A stretch of 64,000 bases of DNA from Sinomonas atrocyanea (GTDB taxonomy: Bacteria > Actinomycetota > Actinomycetes > Actinomycetales > Micrococcaceae): contig NZ_CP014518.1 in the NCBI RefSeq assembly GCF_001577305.1, positions 2,604,001 through 2,668,000 on the forward strand, given 5' to 3'. Made by a program: the position numbers and the translations under genes. Shown here in pieces: positions 42,388-50,682 of this stretch. Position 1 is the stretch's first letter. Every line of letters starts with the position of its first letter. Under the pieces are notes generated by a model. It did no database searches. It had not been told where the DNA came from and saw only the letters and a program-made list of their open reading frames with translations.

Positions 42388-45300
42388 ATGTTCCGGCTCG
42401 CCCGCCTGTCCATGGCGAACAGGGCGCTCATCGCGCTCATCATGGTCTTCGCCTCGGTCTTCGGGGTCATCACGGCGACGAGCCTGAAACAGGAGCTCAT
42501 CCCGTCCATCGAGTTCCCCCAGCTCACCGTGGTCACCTCGATGCCCGGCGCGTCGCCGGACGTCGTGGACAAGCAGATCGGCCAGCCGCTGGAGAAGTCG
42601 CTCCAGGCCGTCGAGGGGCTCGAGAGCAGCGCCTCGACCTCCCGCACCGGGGTCTCGACGATCCGGCTCTCGTTCCAGTACGGCACCAATCTGGACCGGG
42701 CCCGGAACCAGATCGACCGCGCGGTCTCCAACGTCAAGTCCCAGCTGCCCGCCGATGCCTCCCCCAACACGCTCGCCGGGAGCATCAGCGACTTCCCGAT
42801 CGTCTTCATCGCCGCCTCCTCGGACAAGCCGCTCAGCCAGCTCGACACCCAGCTCATCCAGCAGGCCGTTCCGAAGCTCACAAAGATCGACGGCGTGCGC
42901 AGCGTGGACGTGACCGGAGGCGCGACGCAGCACCTCCAGATTCAGCCGGACCCCGCCGCGATGGCGGGCCGCGGCGTCGACGTCGGCTCGATCCGCACGG
43001 CCCTGCAGAACAACGGCGCGCTCGTGCCGATCGGGACGGTCACGGACCAGGGGAAGTCGCTCTCGCTCCAGGCCGGCAGCCCGGTGGACTCCACCGAGGC
43101 GGTCAAGGCGCTGCCGCTCACGGGAGCCAAGCAGCCGACGACGATCGGCGACGTCGCCACCGTGACGATCGAGGACGATGCCGCGACGTCGATCACCCGG
43201 ACCGACGGCAAGCCGACCCTCGCCCTGTCCGTGACGAAGAAGCCCGAGGGCGACACGGTCGCGATCTCGCACGCCGTCCGGGACGCGCTCCCCCAGCTGG
43301 CCTCGGACCTCGGCTCGAACGCGAAGCTCACCACGGTGTTCGACCAGGCGCCGTTCATCGAGAGGTCCATCCGGGACCTCACCACCGAGGGAGCGCTCGG
43401 CCTCGGCTTCGCGGTCCTGACGATCCTCGTGTTCCTGCTCTCGGTCCGCTCGACCCTCGTCACGGCGGTCTCGATCCCGCTCTCGCTCCTCATCACGTTC
43501 ATCGGGCTGTTCGCCGCGGGCTACTCGCTGAACATCCTCACCCTCGGCGCGCTCACGATCGCGATCGGCCGCGTCGTGGACGACTCGATCGTGGTCATCG
43601 AGAACATCAAGAGGCACCTGAGCTACGGCGAGGAGAAGACGACGGCGATCCTCAACGCGGTGCGCGAGGTCGCCGCCGCGGTGACGGCCTCCACGCTCAC
43701 GACCGTCGCAGTGTTCCTGCCGATCGCCTTCGTGGGGAACCTCGCCGGCGAGCTGTTCCGGCCGTTCGCGCTCACCGTCACGATGGCGCTGCTCGCCTCG
43801 CTCGTCGTCGCCCTCACGATCGTGCCCGTGCTCGCGTACTGGTTCCTCGGCCACCGGTCGCCGGGTGCGGCGAACCGGGCCGAGGTCGAGGCCGAGGCGC
43901 ACGAGAAGGAGCGCCGCAGCCCGCTGCAGCGAGGCTACCTGCCGATCCTGAAGAGCACCCAGAAGCACCCGGCGATCACGCTCGTCGCCGGAGCGATCAT
44001 CCTCGTCGGCACGTTCGCCCTCGCGCCGCTCCTGCCCACCAACCTGCTCGGGAACACGGGCCAGAACAACTTCACCGTCACCCAGAAGCTCCCCCCGGGC
44101 ACGAGCCTGGACGCGACGAGCACGGCGGCGGCCAAGGTCGAGGGCGTGCTCAAGGGCGTGAACGGCGTCCAGACCGTCCAGGTGACGATCGGAAACTCGA
44201 CCACAGGCTTCAGCGCCTTCCTGTCCTCGGGCGCCTCGAACGCCACGTTCACCGTCATCACGGACGAGTCGAAGGACCAGGCGGCGCTCCAGCAGCAGGT
44301 GCGCGACGCCGTCGGCCGCCTCTCCGGGGTGGGGACCGTCTCCGTGGGGAGCCAGCAGAGCGGGTTCGGCACGGCCTCGACCGTGGACGTGACCGTCAAG
44401 GCACCCGACTCGGCCTCGCTCGCGAAGGCCAACGACGCGGTCGTCGCGGCGCTCAAGGACGTCCCCGGCGCGACGGACGTCACGAGCAATCTCGCTGCCG
44501 CCCAGCCTGTGGTCCAGGTCAAGGTGGACCGCGCGAAGGCCGCCGCCGCGGGGCTGAACGAGCAGCAGATCAGCAACGCGCTGGCCGCGACGGTGAGCCC
44601 GATCCCGGCCGGGACCGTCCGCATCGACACGACCGACTACCCGGTGCGGATCGGCAAGGGCACGCAGTTCCAGAGCATCGGAGCCGTCCGGGCCATCCCG
44701 ATCCCCGGCGCTCCGGGCGGGCTCACGCTCGGGCAGATCGCCTCCGTGGAGGCCGTGGACGTCCCGGTGACCGTCACCAGCACCGCGGGGCAGCGCACCG
44801 CGACCGTCTCGGTGACACCGGGGGATGCGAACCTCGGCTCGGTGAGCGGCGAGGTCAGCAAGCGGGTGGCCGCGCTGGCGCTCGACGGCGGTGCGACGGC
44901 GTCGGTGGGCGGCGCGGCGAGCCAGCAGGCGCAGTCGTTCCAGCAGCTCGGCCTCGCGCTGCTCGCCGCGATCGCGATCGTGTACGTGATCATGGTCGCC
45001 GCGTTCAAGAGCCTGCTCCAGCCGCTCGTGCTCCTGGTGTCGGTGCCGTTCGCCGCGACCGGGGCGATCCTGCTGCTGCTCGCGACCCGGATCCCCCTCG
45101 GCCTGCCCTCCCTCATCGGCCTGCTCATGCTCGTGGGCATCGTGGTGACGAACGCCATCGTGCTCATCGACCTCATCAACCAGTACCGCCGCCCGCACGG
45201 GGGGCGCCCGGCCCTGCCGCTCGCGGAGGCGATCGAGCAGGGCGCGCGCCAGCGGCTGCGCCCGATCCTCATGACGGCCCTCGCGACCATCTTCGCCCTC

Positions 45301-45576
45301 ACGCCCATGGCGCTGGGCCTCACGGGCGGCGGCGGGTTCATCGCCCAGCCGCTCGCCGTCGTCGTGATCGGCGGACTCGTCTCCTCCACGGCGCTCACCC
45401 TCGTGCTGGTCCCGGTCCTCTACCGGCTCGTCGAGGGCGGACTCGAGCGCCGGAGGCTGCTGCGCGACCTCAAGCGCACCCCCGTGGCCGAGGCGGCCGA
45501 CGAGGGGGACGCCGAGGGCGACTGGACCACCGGCGCCGTTCCCCGGGTGAGCGGGCGCCGCGCCGCGAAGGACTGA
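42388..45576 (+). CDS. RND-family efflux transporter (AcrB-like)
   Basis: Proton-driven efflux pump of 1062 residues with the 12-TM RND layout: TM1 at the N-terminus (ALIALIMVFASVFGVI), two large extracytoplasmic loops, and TM blocks around residues 320-480 and 850-1030. The proton-relay Asp pair is present in IGRVVDDSIVVIENIKRHL. Related actinobacterial proteins export drugs or lipids. No membrane fusion partner gene is adjacent, as usual for this group. ATG 42388 with AAAGGG upstream is preferred over GTG 42373. The C-terminal 40 residues are cytosolic and charged. Confidence 0.93.
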   Translation: MFRLARLSMANRALIALIMVFASVFGVITATSLKQELIPSIEFPQLTVVTSMPGASPDVVDKQIGQPLEKSLQAVEGLESSASTSRTGVSTIRLSFQYGTNLDRARNQIDRAVSNVKSQLPADASPNTLAGSISDFPIVFIAASSDKPLSQLDTQLIQQAVPKLTKIDGVRSVDVTGGATQHLQIQPDPAAMAGRGVDVGSIRTALQNNGALVPIGTVTDQGKSLSLQAGSPVDSTEAVKALPLTGAKQPTTIGDVATVTIEDDAATSITRTDGKPTLALSVTKKPEGDTVAISHAVRDALPQLASDLGSNAKLTTVFDQAPFIERSIRDLTTEGALGLGFAVLTILVFLLSVRSTLVTAVSIPLSLLITFIGLFAAGYSLNILTLGALTIAIGRVVDDSIVVIENIKRHLSYGEEKTTAILNAVREVAAAVTASTLTTVAVFLPIAFVGNLAGELFRPFALTVTMALLASLVVALTIVPVLAYWFLGHRSPGAANRAEVEAEAHEKERRSPLQRGYLPILKSTQKHPAITLVAGAIILVGTFALAPLLPTNLLGNTGQNNFTVTQKLPPGTSLDATSTAAAKVEGVLKGVNGVQTVQVTIGNSTTGFSAFLSSGASNATFTVITDESKDQAALQQQVRDAVGRLSGVGTVSVGSQQSGFGTASTVDVTVKAPDSASLAKANDAVVAALKDVPGATDVTSNLAAAQPVVQVKVDRAKAAAAGLNEQQISNALAATVSPIPAGTVRIDTTDYPVRIGKGTQFQSIGAVRAIPIPGAPGGLTLGQIASVEAVDVPVTVTSTAGQRTATVSVTPGDANLGSVSGEVSKRVAALALDGGATASVGGAASQQAQSFQQLGLALLAAIAIVYVIMVAAFKSLLQPLVLLVSVPFAATGAILLLLATRIPLGLPSLIGLLMLVGIVVTNAIVLIDLINQYRRPHGGRPALPLAEAIEQGARQRLRPILMTALATIFALTPMALGLTGGGGFIAQPLAVVVIGGLVSSTALTLVLVPVLYRLVEGGLERRRLLRDLKRTPVAEAADEGDAEGDWTTGAVPRVSGRRAAKD

Positions 45577-45614
45577 CGCGCGCCGGCGGGAATGTCCGGC
45601 GGCGGTCCCCCGTT

Positions 45615-45640
45615 GAGATAGATGCAAATGCATTTATCTC
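45615..45640. promoter_or_regulatory. operator-like palindrome before the LLM-MarR operon
   Basis: A 26-bp imperfect palindrome with arms GAGATA-n-ATGCA and TGCAT-n-TATCTC around a central AA. It is by far the most AT-rich stretch nearby and lies 41 bp before the first start codon of an operon that encodes a MarR regulator, whose family binds such sites. I take it as its autoregulatory operator. Confidence 0.7.
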
Positions 45641-45680
45641 GCCGGGCGACCGCCGCCCGGGCCCGATGAAAGGTCGTTTC

Positions 45681-46799
45681 ATGCAGTTCGGCATCTTCAG
45701 CGTCGGCGACGTCACCCTCGACCCCACGACGGGCCACCTGCCCACCGAGGGCGAGCGGATCCAGGCGATCGTCACGATCGCCAAGCACGCAGAGGAGGTG
45801 GGCCTCGACGTCTTCGCGACCGGCGAGCACCACAACCCGCCGTTCTACCCGAGCTCCCCCACCACGCTGCTGGCCTACATCGGCGCGCAGACCGAGAAGC
45901 TCATCCTCTCGACCACGACGACGCTCATCACCACCAATGACCCGGTGAAGATCGCCGAGGACTTCGGCATGCTCCAGCACCTCGTGGGCGGCCGGACCGA
46001 CCTCGTGCTGGGCCGCGGCAACACCGCCCCGGTCTACCCCTGGTTCGGCAAGAACCCCCAGGACTCCCTCGAGCTCACGGTCGAGAACTACGCGCTCCTT
46101 CGCCGCCTCTGGGACGAGGAGGTGGTGACGTGGAGCGGGAAGTTCCGCACCCCGCTGCACGGCTTCACGGTCACCCCTCGCCCTCTGGACGGCGTCGCGC
46201 CCTTCGTGTGGCACGGCTCCATCCGCACCCCGCAGATCGCCGAGCTCGCCGCGTACTACGGGGACGGGTTCTTCGCGAACAACATCTTCTGGCCGAAGGA
46301 GCACTACATCCGGCTCATCAACCTGTACCGGGAGCGGTTCGAGCACTACGGGCACGGCAAGGCGCACCAGGCGATGGTGGGCCTGGGCGGGCAGTTCTTC
46401 ATCCGGCCGAACTCCCAGGACGCCAAGCGCGAGTTCCGGCCCTACTTCGACAACGCCCCGGTGTACGGCCACGGCCCCTCCATGGAGGACTTCACCGCCC
46501 AGACACCGCTGACCGTGGGCAGCCCGGCCGAGTTCGTCGAGAAGACCCTGGCCTTCCGCGACTACTTCGGGGACTACCAGCGCCAGCTGTTCCTGGTGGA
46601 CCACGCCGGCCTGCCGCTCAAGACCGTCCTCGAGCAGCTCGACCTGCTCGGCGAGGTGCTCCCTGAGCTCCGGGCCGGCTTCGCCGAGGGTCGCCCCGCG
46701 GACGTCCCGGAGGCTCCGACCCACGCGGCGCGGGTCGCCGCGCGGCGCGCCGCGGAGGGGGCAGCGGAGGAGGCCGTGGCCGAGGAGGCGGCCCAATGA
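45681..46799 (+). CDS. luciferase-like (LLM) flavin-dependent oxidoreductase
   Basis: FMN-dependent monooxygenase of the luciferase family, 372 residues. FGIFSVGDVTLDPTTG opens the TIM barrel; GEHHNPPFYPSSPTTLLAYI and LVLGRGNTAPVYPWFGKNP are typical of the long-chain alkane/LLM class, and LFLVDHAGLPLKTVLEQLDL closes it. ATG 45681 (MQFGIFS) with AAAGG upstream is preferred over an in-frame start at 45666. The stop overlaps the MarR start by 4 bp, so the pair forms a coupled operon, probably induced by a small aromatic or xenobiotic ligand. Substrate unknown; the C-terminal 35 residues are Ala/Glu-rich. Confidence 0.92.
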   Translation: MQFGIFSVGDVTLDPTTGHLPTEGERIQAIVTIAKHAEEVGLDVFATGEHHNPPFYPSSPTTLLAYIGAQTEKLILSTTTTLITTNDPVKIAEDFGMLQHLVGGRTDLVLGRGNTAPVYPWFGKNPQDSLELTVENYALLRRLWDEEVVTWSGKFRTPLHGFTVTPRPLDGVAPFVWHGSIRTPQIAELAAYYGDGFFANNIFWPKEHYIRLINLYRERFEHYGHGKAHQAMVGLGGQFFIRPNSQDAKREFRPYFDNAPVYGHGPSMEDFTAQTPLTVGSPAEFVEKTLAFRDYFGDYQRQLFLVDHAGLPLKTVLEQLDLLGEVLPELRAGFAEGRPADVPEAPTHAARVAARRAAEGAAEEAVAEEAAQ

Positions 46800-47278
46800 C
46801 GGAGACGACGCCGGCGCCCCACGCGGGCCCGTCCGTCCGGGAGGTGTCCGAGGCGTGGGAGTCCCTCTTCCGCGCGCAGGTCGCCGTGATGCGCCGGCTG
46901 CAGCGCGACCCGGCCTTCCGCACCCTCGGCATCAACAGCTATGACGTGCTCTTCACCCTGAGCCGGTGCGAGGGGCGGGGGCTGCGGCTCAACGAGCTCA
47001 ACGACCACGTCCTGCTCGCCCAGTCGAGCCTGTCCCGGCTCGTGGAGCGGCTCGAGCGGCAGGGACTGGTGGCCCGGGAGAGCGCCCCCGCGGACGGCCG
47101 CGGCGTCGTCGTCCGCCTCACCGAGGAGGGCGCGCGCGTCCAGCGGGAGGTGGGCCGCGCCCACGTGCGCGAGATCAACCGGATTATGGGCGGGGCGCTC
47201 GACGCCGGTGACCTCGCCGCGCTGCGCGACCTCACCACGCGCCTGCGCGAGCACGTGGTGGCGGACCACCCGCTCTGA
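46796..47278 (+). CDS. MarR-family transcriptional regulator
   Basis: A 160-residue MarR-type dimeric repressor. The winged helix is LNELNDHVLLAQSSLSRLVE followed by RLERQGLVARESAPADGRGV, with the wing at the DGRGVVVRL turn. It is translated from the message of the upstream oxidoreductase by an ATGA overlap and likely represses that operon through the palindrome at 45615-45640. It is convergent with the transglutaminase-like gene, with only 24 bp between stops. Confidence 0.93.
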   Translation: MTETTPAPHAGPSVREVSEAWESLFRAQVAVMRRLQRDPAFRTLGINSYDVLFTLSRCEGRGLRLNELNDHVLLAQSSLSRLVERLERQGLVARESAPADGRGVVVRLTEEGARVQREVGRAHVREINRIMGGALDAGDLAALRDLTTRLREHVVADHPL

Positions 47279-47302
47279 GCGCGCCTGGGGCGGCCGGCCC
47301 GA

Positions 47303-48106
47303 TCAGCCGAGGGCCACGAGCGCGGCCGGGTCCTCGGCGGGAAGATCGGCGGCCTCGGCCGTCACGGTGAGCCGCTTGAGCGTGAGCCGTCCTCCGACGG
47401 TCGAGAGGAAGGCCGTGTCCGAGGAGTCCCGCCCGGCCGTGATCCGCAGCATCGAGGCCCGCGGGGCGAGCCCCGTGGGGTCCAGCACGTGCCACGCACC
47501 GTCCACGAACGCCTCCGCGACGGCATGGAAGTCCATGGGCCGCAGGCCCGGCGCGTAGACGGCGGCCAGCCGGGCGGGGACGTCCTTGGCCCGCAGGAGC
47601 GCGATGGCCAGGTGCGCGAAGTCGCGGCAGACGCCGCGGCGGTGCAGCAGGGTCTCGACGGCCCCGTCCGTCCCGCGCGAGGATCCGCTGACGTAGGCGA
47701 GCTGGGCGCTGACCCAGTCCCGGACGGCCTGGACGAGCTCGAGCCCGGCAAGCGAGCCGAAGTGGGCGTACGAGGTGGGGAGCAGGCGGTCGCTCTCCGC
47801 GTAGCGGCTGGGCCGGACGTAGCGGATGAGCTCCATCTCGTCGACGGGCTCCGGCTCGCCGGTCCCCTCGACGACCGCCCGGTAGGCGACCTCGACCTCG
47901 GTGGGCTCCGCAAGCTCGAGGACGTGGAAGCGGCCGCCGTGCCCGTCGAGGAGCTCGCGCGGTGCCACCGTCCTGTCGCCGGCGGTCACCACGAGCTCCT
48001 CCTCGAACGAGGTGTACCCGGGGACGCGGGCCACGGCGATGGCCATGGCCAGCTTGGTGTGCGGCGCGGTCGTGAACTTCAGGTGGGCACCGACGGTGCG
48101 CTGCAT
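47303..48106 (-). CDS. transglutaminase-like cysteine peptidase domain protein
   Basis: Cytosolic transglutaminase-fold protein of 267 residues. The Cys-His-Asp triad is visible as RRGVCRDFAHLAIALLR, MDFHAVAEAFVDGAWHV and LDPTGLAPRASM. The N-terminal 100 residues form a beta-sandwich-like region seen in bacterial members that act as peptidases or amidases. GGAG lies a few bases before the ATG. It follows the lipoprotein gene at 48122 by 15 bp and may share its message. The exact substrate is unknown. Confidence 0.9.
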   Translation of the reverse strand: MQRTVGAHLKFTTAPHTKLAMAIAVARVPGYTSFEEELVVTAGDRTVAPRELLDGHGGRFHVLELAEPTEVEVAYRAVVEGTGEPEPVDEMELIRYVRPSRYAESDRLLPTSYAHFGSLAGLELVQAVRDWVSAQLAYVSGSSRGTDGAVETLLHRRGVCRDFAHLAIALLRAKDVPARLAAVYAPGLRPMDFHAVAEAFVDGAWHVLDPTGLAPRASMLRITAGRDSSDTAFLSTVGGRLTLKRLTVTAEAADLPAEDPAALVALG

Positions 48107-48121
48107 GGGGCTCCAGGAGGA

Positions 48122-48982
48122 CTAGTTCTGCGTGAAGGCCAGCGACATGATCATGCGCTGCGCGTCGGCGAAGTCGCCCGAGTCGCGGACATAGGCCGAT
48201 GCCTGAGCAAGGGTATCGAATGAGGACAGCGGCGCAACCTGGGCCTGGGGGGAGGGCGGGACGACCTCGACGGAGTCCGCGAACGAGTACCCCCCGATCC
48301 CGGCCGGACCTGGGACGATGTTGAGGAGCCTGCACGCCTTGCCGTCCTGGGCGGAGGTGGCCAGCGCCGTGAGCCCGAACGATCCGAAGTACTTGTAGCC
48401 CTGGATCACCCGGAACACGAAGCGCGGGGTGATGACCGACGGGCCGTCCGCGAACGGCACGGTGACCGGGACACTGTTGAGCACCGAGTAGGGCCTGGCC
48501 TGCGCAGGGTCGCAGGGCGCGGACGTCGGGACCGGCAGGCCGGTCTGGAGTGCTGCGACGAACGTCCCGTCCGCCTTCTTGACCTCGATGTGCAGCGAAC
48601 CGGGCGCGGCACCGGCAGCCGGGTCGGTGCTCTGGACGATCCAGTCCGCGGGCAGGTCGAACCTGACCTTCTTCGCCGGATCGGTGTAGGTCTTCCAGGT
48701 GGCGCTCGTGGCCCCCGGCGACGGCGTGCCTCCGCTGGCCGAGCCGCTCGCGGTCGGTGCGCCCGAGCTCGAGGCGCCCGCGCTCGGACCGCCGGGCGCG
48801 GCGGATGCAGTCCCTGCGCTCGGCACCGGCGTCCAGGTGGGTGCGGCCGAGCCGGCCCCGCAGCCGGCGACGGCCAGGGCGAGGGCGAGGGCTGCGGCCG
48901 CTCGGACGGCACTGCGCCCGCGTGCTGCGCGGGCGTGGTGCTGGGGAGTGCGCGGCGGCTCGGTGCTGCTGGCGGCGACCAT
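48122..48982 (-). CDS. lipoprotein of unknown function
   Basis: A 286-residue exported lipoprotein: positively charged N-terminus, hydrophobic AAALALALAVAGC with a standard lipobox, then about 55 residues of Ser/Gly/Ala/Thr-Pro linker, then a beta-rich domain (FDLPADWIVQSTD, ITPRFVFRVIQGYKYFGSFG) to the end. The opening YTDPAKKVRFDLPADWIV resembles PsbP/Mog1-like lipoprotein domains. TAGGGT lies 6 bp before the ATG with no ribosome binding site, so it is probably leaderless. It diverges from the DUF1684 gene; their -10 hexamers are 17 bp apart. Confidence 0.85.
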   Translation of the reverse strand: MVAASSTEPPRTPQHHARAARGRSAVRAAAALALALAVAGCGAGSAAPTWTPVPSAGTASAAPGGPSAGASSSGAPTASGSASGGTPSPGATSATWKTYTDPAKKVRFDLPADWIVQSTDPAAGAAPGSLHIEVKKADGTFVAALQTGLPVPTSAPCDPAQARPYSVLNSVPVTVPFADGPSVITPRFVFRVIQGYKYFGSFGLTALATSAQDGKACRLLNIVPGPAGIGGYSFADSVEVVPPSPQAQVAPLSSFDTLAQASAYVRDSGDFADAQRMIMSLAFTQN

Positions 48983-48988
48983 GGTCCA

Positions 48989-48994
48989 ACCCTA
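48989..48994 (-). promoter_or_regulatory. -10 element for the lipoprotein gene
   Basis: TAGGGT on the minus strand ends 6 bp before the ATG at 48982. Confidence 0.45.
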
Positions 48995-49011
48995 GCGAAG
49001 CAGCCCTCCCG

Positions 49012-49017
49012 TAGGCT
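49012..49017 (+). promoter_or_regulatory. -10 element for the DUF1684 gene
   Basis: TAGGCT ends 6 bp before the ATG at 49024. The two divergent -10 hexamers fit into a 41-bp intergenic gap, so their -35 regions must lie inside each other's coding sequence. Confidence 0.45.
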
Positions 49018-49023
49018 GTTGCC

Positions 49024-49746
49024 ATGCCCGACGAGCAGCATCCCGCCGAGTCGCAGGACCCCGCGGACGCCTGGCCTGGGGACGCCCGGCCTGCCGCCGC
49101 GCCGCTCGCCACCGCCCCGCTGCCCCACGAGGTGGCCGACTGGCGGCTGCGCGTCTTCTCCCTCTACGAGCGCGTGCGGGCGGCGCCGACGCCCCGGGAG
49201 GGCCACGAGCTGTGGCGGCGCGGGCGGGACGCCCTCTTCGCCGCGCACCCCGCCTCTCCCCTGCCGCCCCGCGACCGCGCACGCTTCCGCGGGCTGCCCG
49301 TCGCCCCGTACGACCCCGCCTACCGCTTCGACGTCCCGCTCACTGACGAGGGCGCCGGCCAGGAGCGGCGTGTCGCCACCGGGACCGACGGGGTCGTGGT
49401 CTTCGTCCGGCTCGGCACCTTCGAACTGCCCGGCCTCGGCCGCCTCGCAGCGTGGGAGCACGCCGGCTACGGAGGCGGGATCTTCGTGCCCTTCCGCGAC
49501 GGCACGGCGGGGCGCCCGGGACCGGGCGGCTCCTACGGGGCCGGCCGGTACCTCCTCGACTCCATCAAGGGCGCCTTCCTCGGCACCCGTTCCGACGCCG
49601 CGGGGGTGCGGTACATCCTGGACTTCAACTTCGCCTACAACCCGAGCTGCGCCTACGACGAGGCCTGGGCGTGCCCCCTCCCGGGCCCCGAGAACCGGCT
49701 CTCGGTGGACGTCTCGGCAGGAGAGCTCGCACCGCCGGGCGCCTGA
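49024..49746 (+). CDS. DUF1684 domain-containing protein
   Basis: A 240-residue cytosolic protein of the DUF1684 family, widespread and uncharacterised. Diagnostic parts are VADWRLRVFSLYERVRAAP, FRGLPVAPYDPAYRFDVPL, GRYLLDSIKG, and the C-terminal YILDFNFAYNPSCAYDEAW leading into ACPLPGPENRL. The N-terminal 35 residues are acidic and Ala/Pro-rich. It starts without a ribosome binding site 6 bp after a TAGGCT hexamer. No link to its neighbours is apparent. Confidence 0.9.
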   Translation: MPDEQHPAESQDPADAWPGDARPAAAPLATAPLPHEVADWRLRVFSLYERVRAAPTPREGHELWRRGRDALFAAHPASPLPPRDRARFRGLPVAPYDPAYRFDVPLTDEGAGQERRVATGTDGVVVFVRLGTFELPGLGRLAAWEHAGYGGGIFVPFRDGTAGRPGPGGSYGAGRYLLDSIKGAFLGTRSDAAGVRYILDFNFAYNPSCAYDEAWACPLPGPENRLSVDVSAGELAPPGA

Positions 49747-49850
49747 GGGCGCGGCGGATTCTCGGGCACGCAAGCCCGTGGGAGCGGGGCCCCGAGCGGA
49801 CCGGCGCAGGGCGGCGGGACCTTAGCACCACCCGCGGACGCTGCCGTTGT

Positions 49851-49880
49851 TTGACACCCGGCTGTGACGCCTGCCATAGT
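49851..49880 (+). promoter_or_regulatory. promoter of the FadR-type regulator, leaderless
   Basis: TTGACA (49851-49856), an 18-bp spacer and CATAGT (49875-49880) make the clearest complete sigma-70-type promoter in the window. The GTG at 49888 is 7 bp after the -10, so the transcript should start at or next to the start codon. The 117 bp upstream to the DUF1684 stop hold no gene. Confidence 0.7.
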
Positions 49881-49887
49881 GTGTGGC

Positions 49888-50607
49888 GTGAACCTGTCAG
49901 ACAGCCCTACACGTGGACAGCAGGACAGCGCAACGCCGCGCCGCCCCCTCGTCCGCGTGAGTGCGGCGGAGGCCGTCCTGGCGGACCTCCGCGCCGACAT
50001 CGAGGCAGGGTCGGTCCCCGTCGGCGGGAAGCTGCCCTCTGAGGCAGCGCTCGCCGCGCGCTACGGTGTGAGCCGGTCGGTGGTCCGCGAGGCGCTTCGC
50101 TCGTGCGCGGCCCTCGGGCTCACCCAGACGCAGACCGGCAAGGGAACGTTCGTCGTCTCCGCCCGCGCCACCGGGGACCTCGTGCTGGGCCGCTACTCGG
50201 CCCGGGACCTCACGGAGGCGCGCCCGCACGTCGAGGTGCCCGCCGCCGGCCTGGCCGCGCTCCGGCGCACCGAGGAGGACCTCGCCACGCTCAAGGGCAT
50301 CGTCGCCGAGACCGCCGCCGAGGACGACCCGGCCGCCCGGGTGGCCCTCGAGGCGGTCTTCCACGGGACCATCGCCAAGGCGAGCGGGAACCGCGTGTTC
50401 GAGGATGTGCTCTCCGACCTGCGGGAGGCCCTGGCCCACCAGTCCGAGACGCTCAACCTCCTCGCGGACCGCCAGGCGGCCTCCGACCGCGAACACGAGG
50501 AGATCCTCGAGGCCATCGAGGCCGGCTCGGCCGAACGGGCCGAGGCCGCGATGGCCAGACACCTCGCAGCCGTCGACGAGGCCGTCGAACGGCTCGGCCA
50601 GCGGTGA
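49888..50607 (+). CDS. GntR/FadR-family regulator with FCD domain
   Basis: A 239-residue transcription factor. The N-terminal winged helix is VLADLRADIEAGSVPVGGKL followed by PSEAALAARYGVSRSVVREA, and the all-helical FCD ligand domain fills residues about 100-235 with histidines (EAVFHGTIAKASGN, DREHEEILEAIEAG) that usually bind a metal. FCD regulators sense small acids. It is followed in the same direction by asparaginase, aspartase and permease genes, so an aspartate- or asparagine-responsive role is likely. I start at GTG 49888, matching the promoter position; an earlier in-frame GTG at 49864 would lie inside the promoter. Confidence 0.9.
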   Translation: MNLSDSPTRGQQDSATPRRPLVRVSAAEAVLADLRADIEAGSVPVGGKLPSEAALAARYGVSRSVVREALRSCAALGLTQTQTGKGTFVVSARATGDLVLGRYSARDLTEARPHVEVPAAGLAALRRTEEDLATLKGIVAETAAEDDPAARVALEAVFHGTIAKASGNRVFEDVLSDLREALAHQSETLNLLADRQAASDREHEEILEAIEAGSAERAEAAMARHLAAVDEAVERLGQR

Positions 50608-50682
50608 CGGGCACGCCCGCCGCCGGCCGTACCGGCGCCGACCGCCCCTGACAGTCCCATCCACCCCGAACCCAAGCGAGCC

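Noticed and set aside
42322..45633. Open frame of 1103 codons opposite the RND pump
   Set aside because: Repetitive Arg/Asp/Glu/Gly sequence with no domain; antisense shadow.
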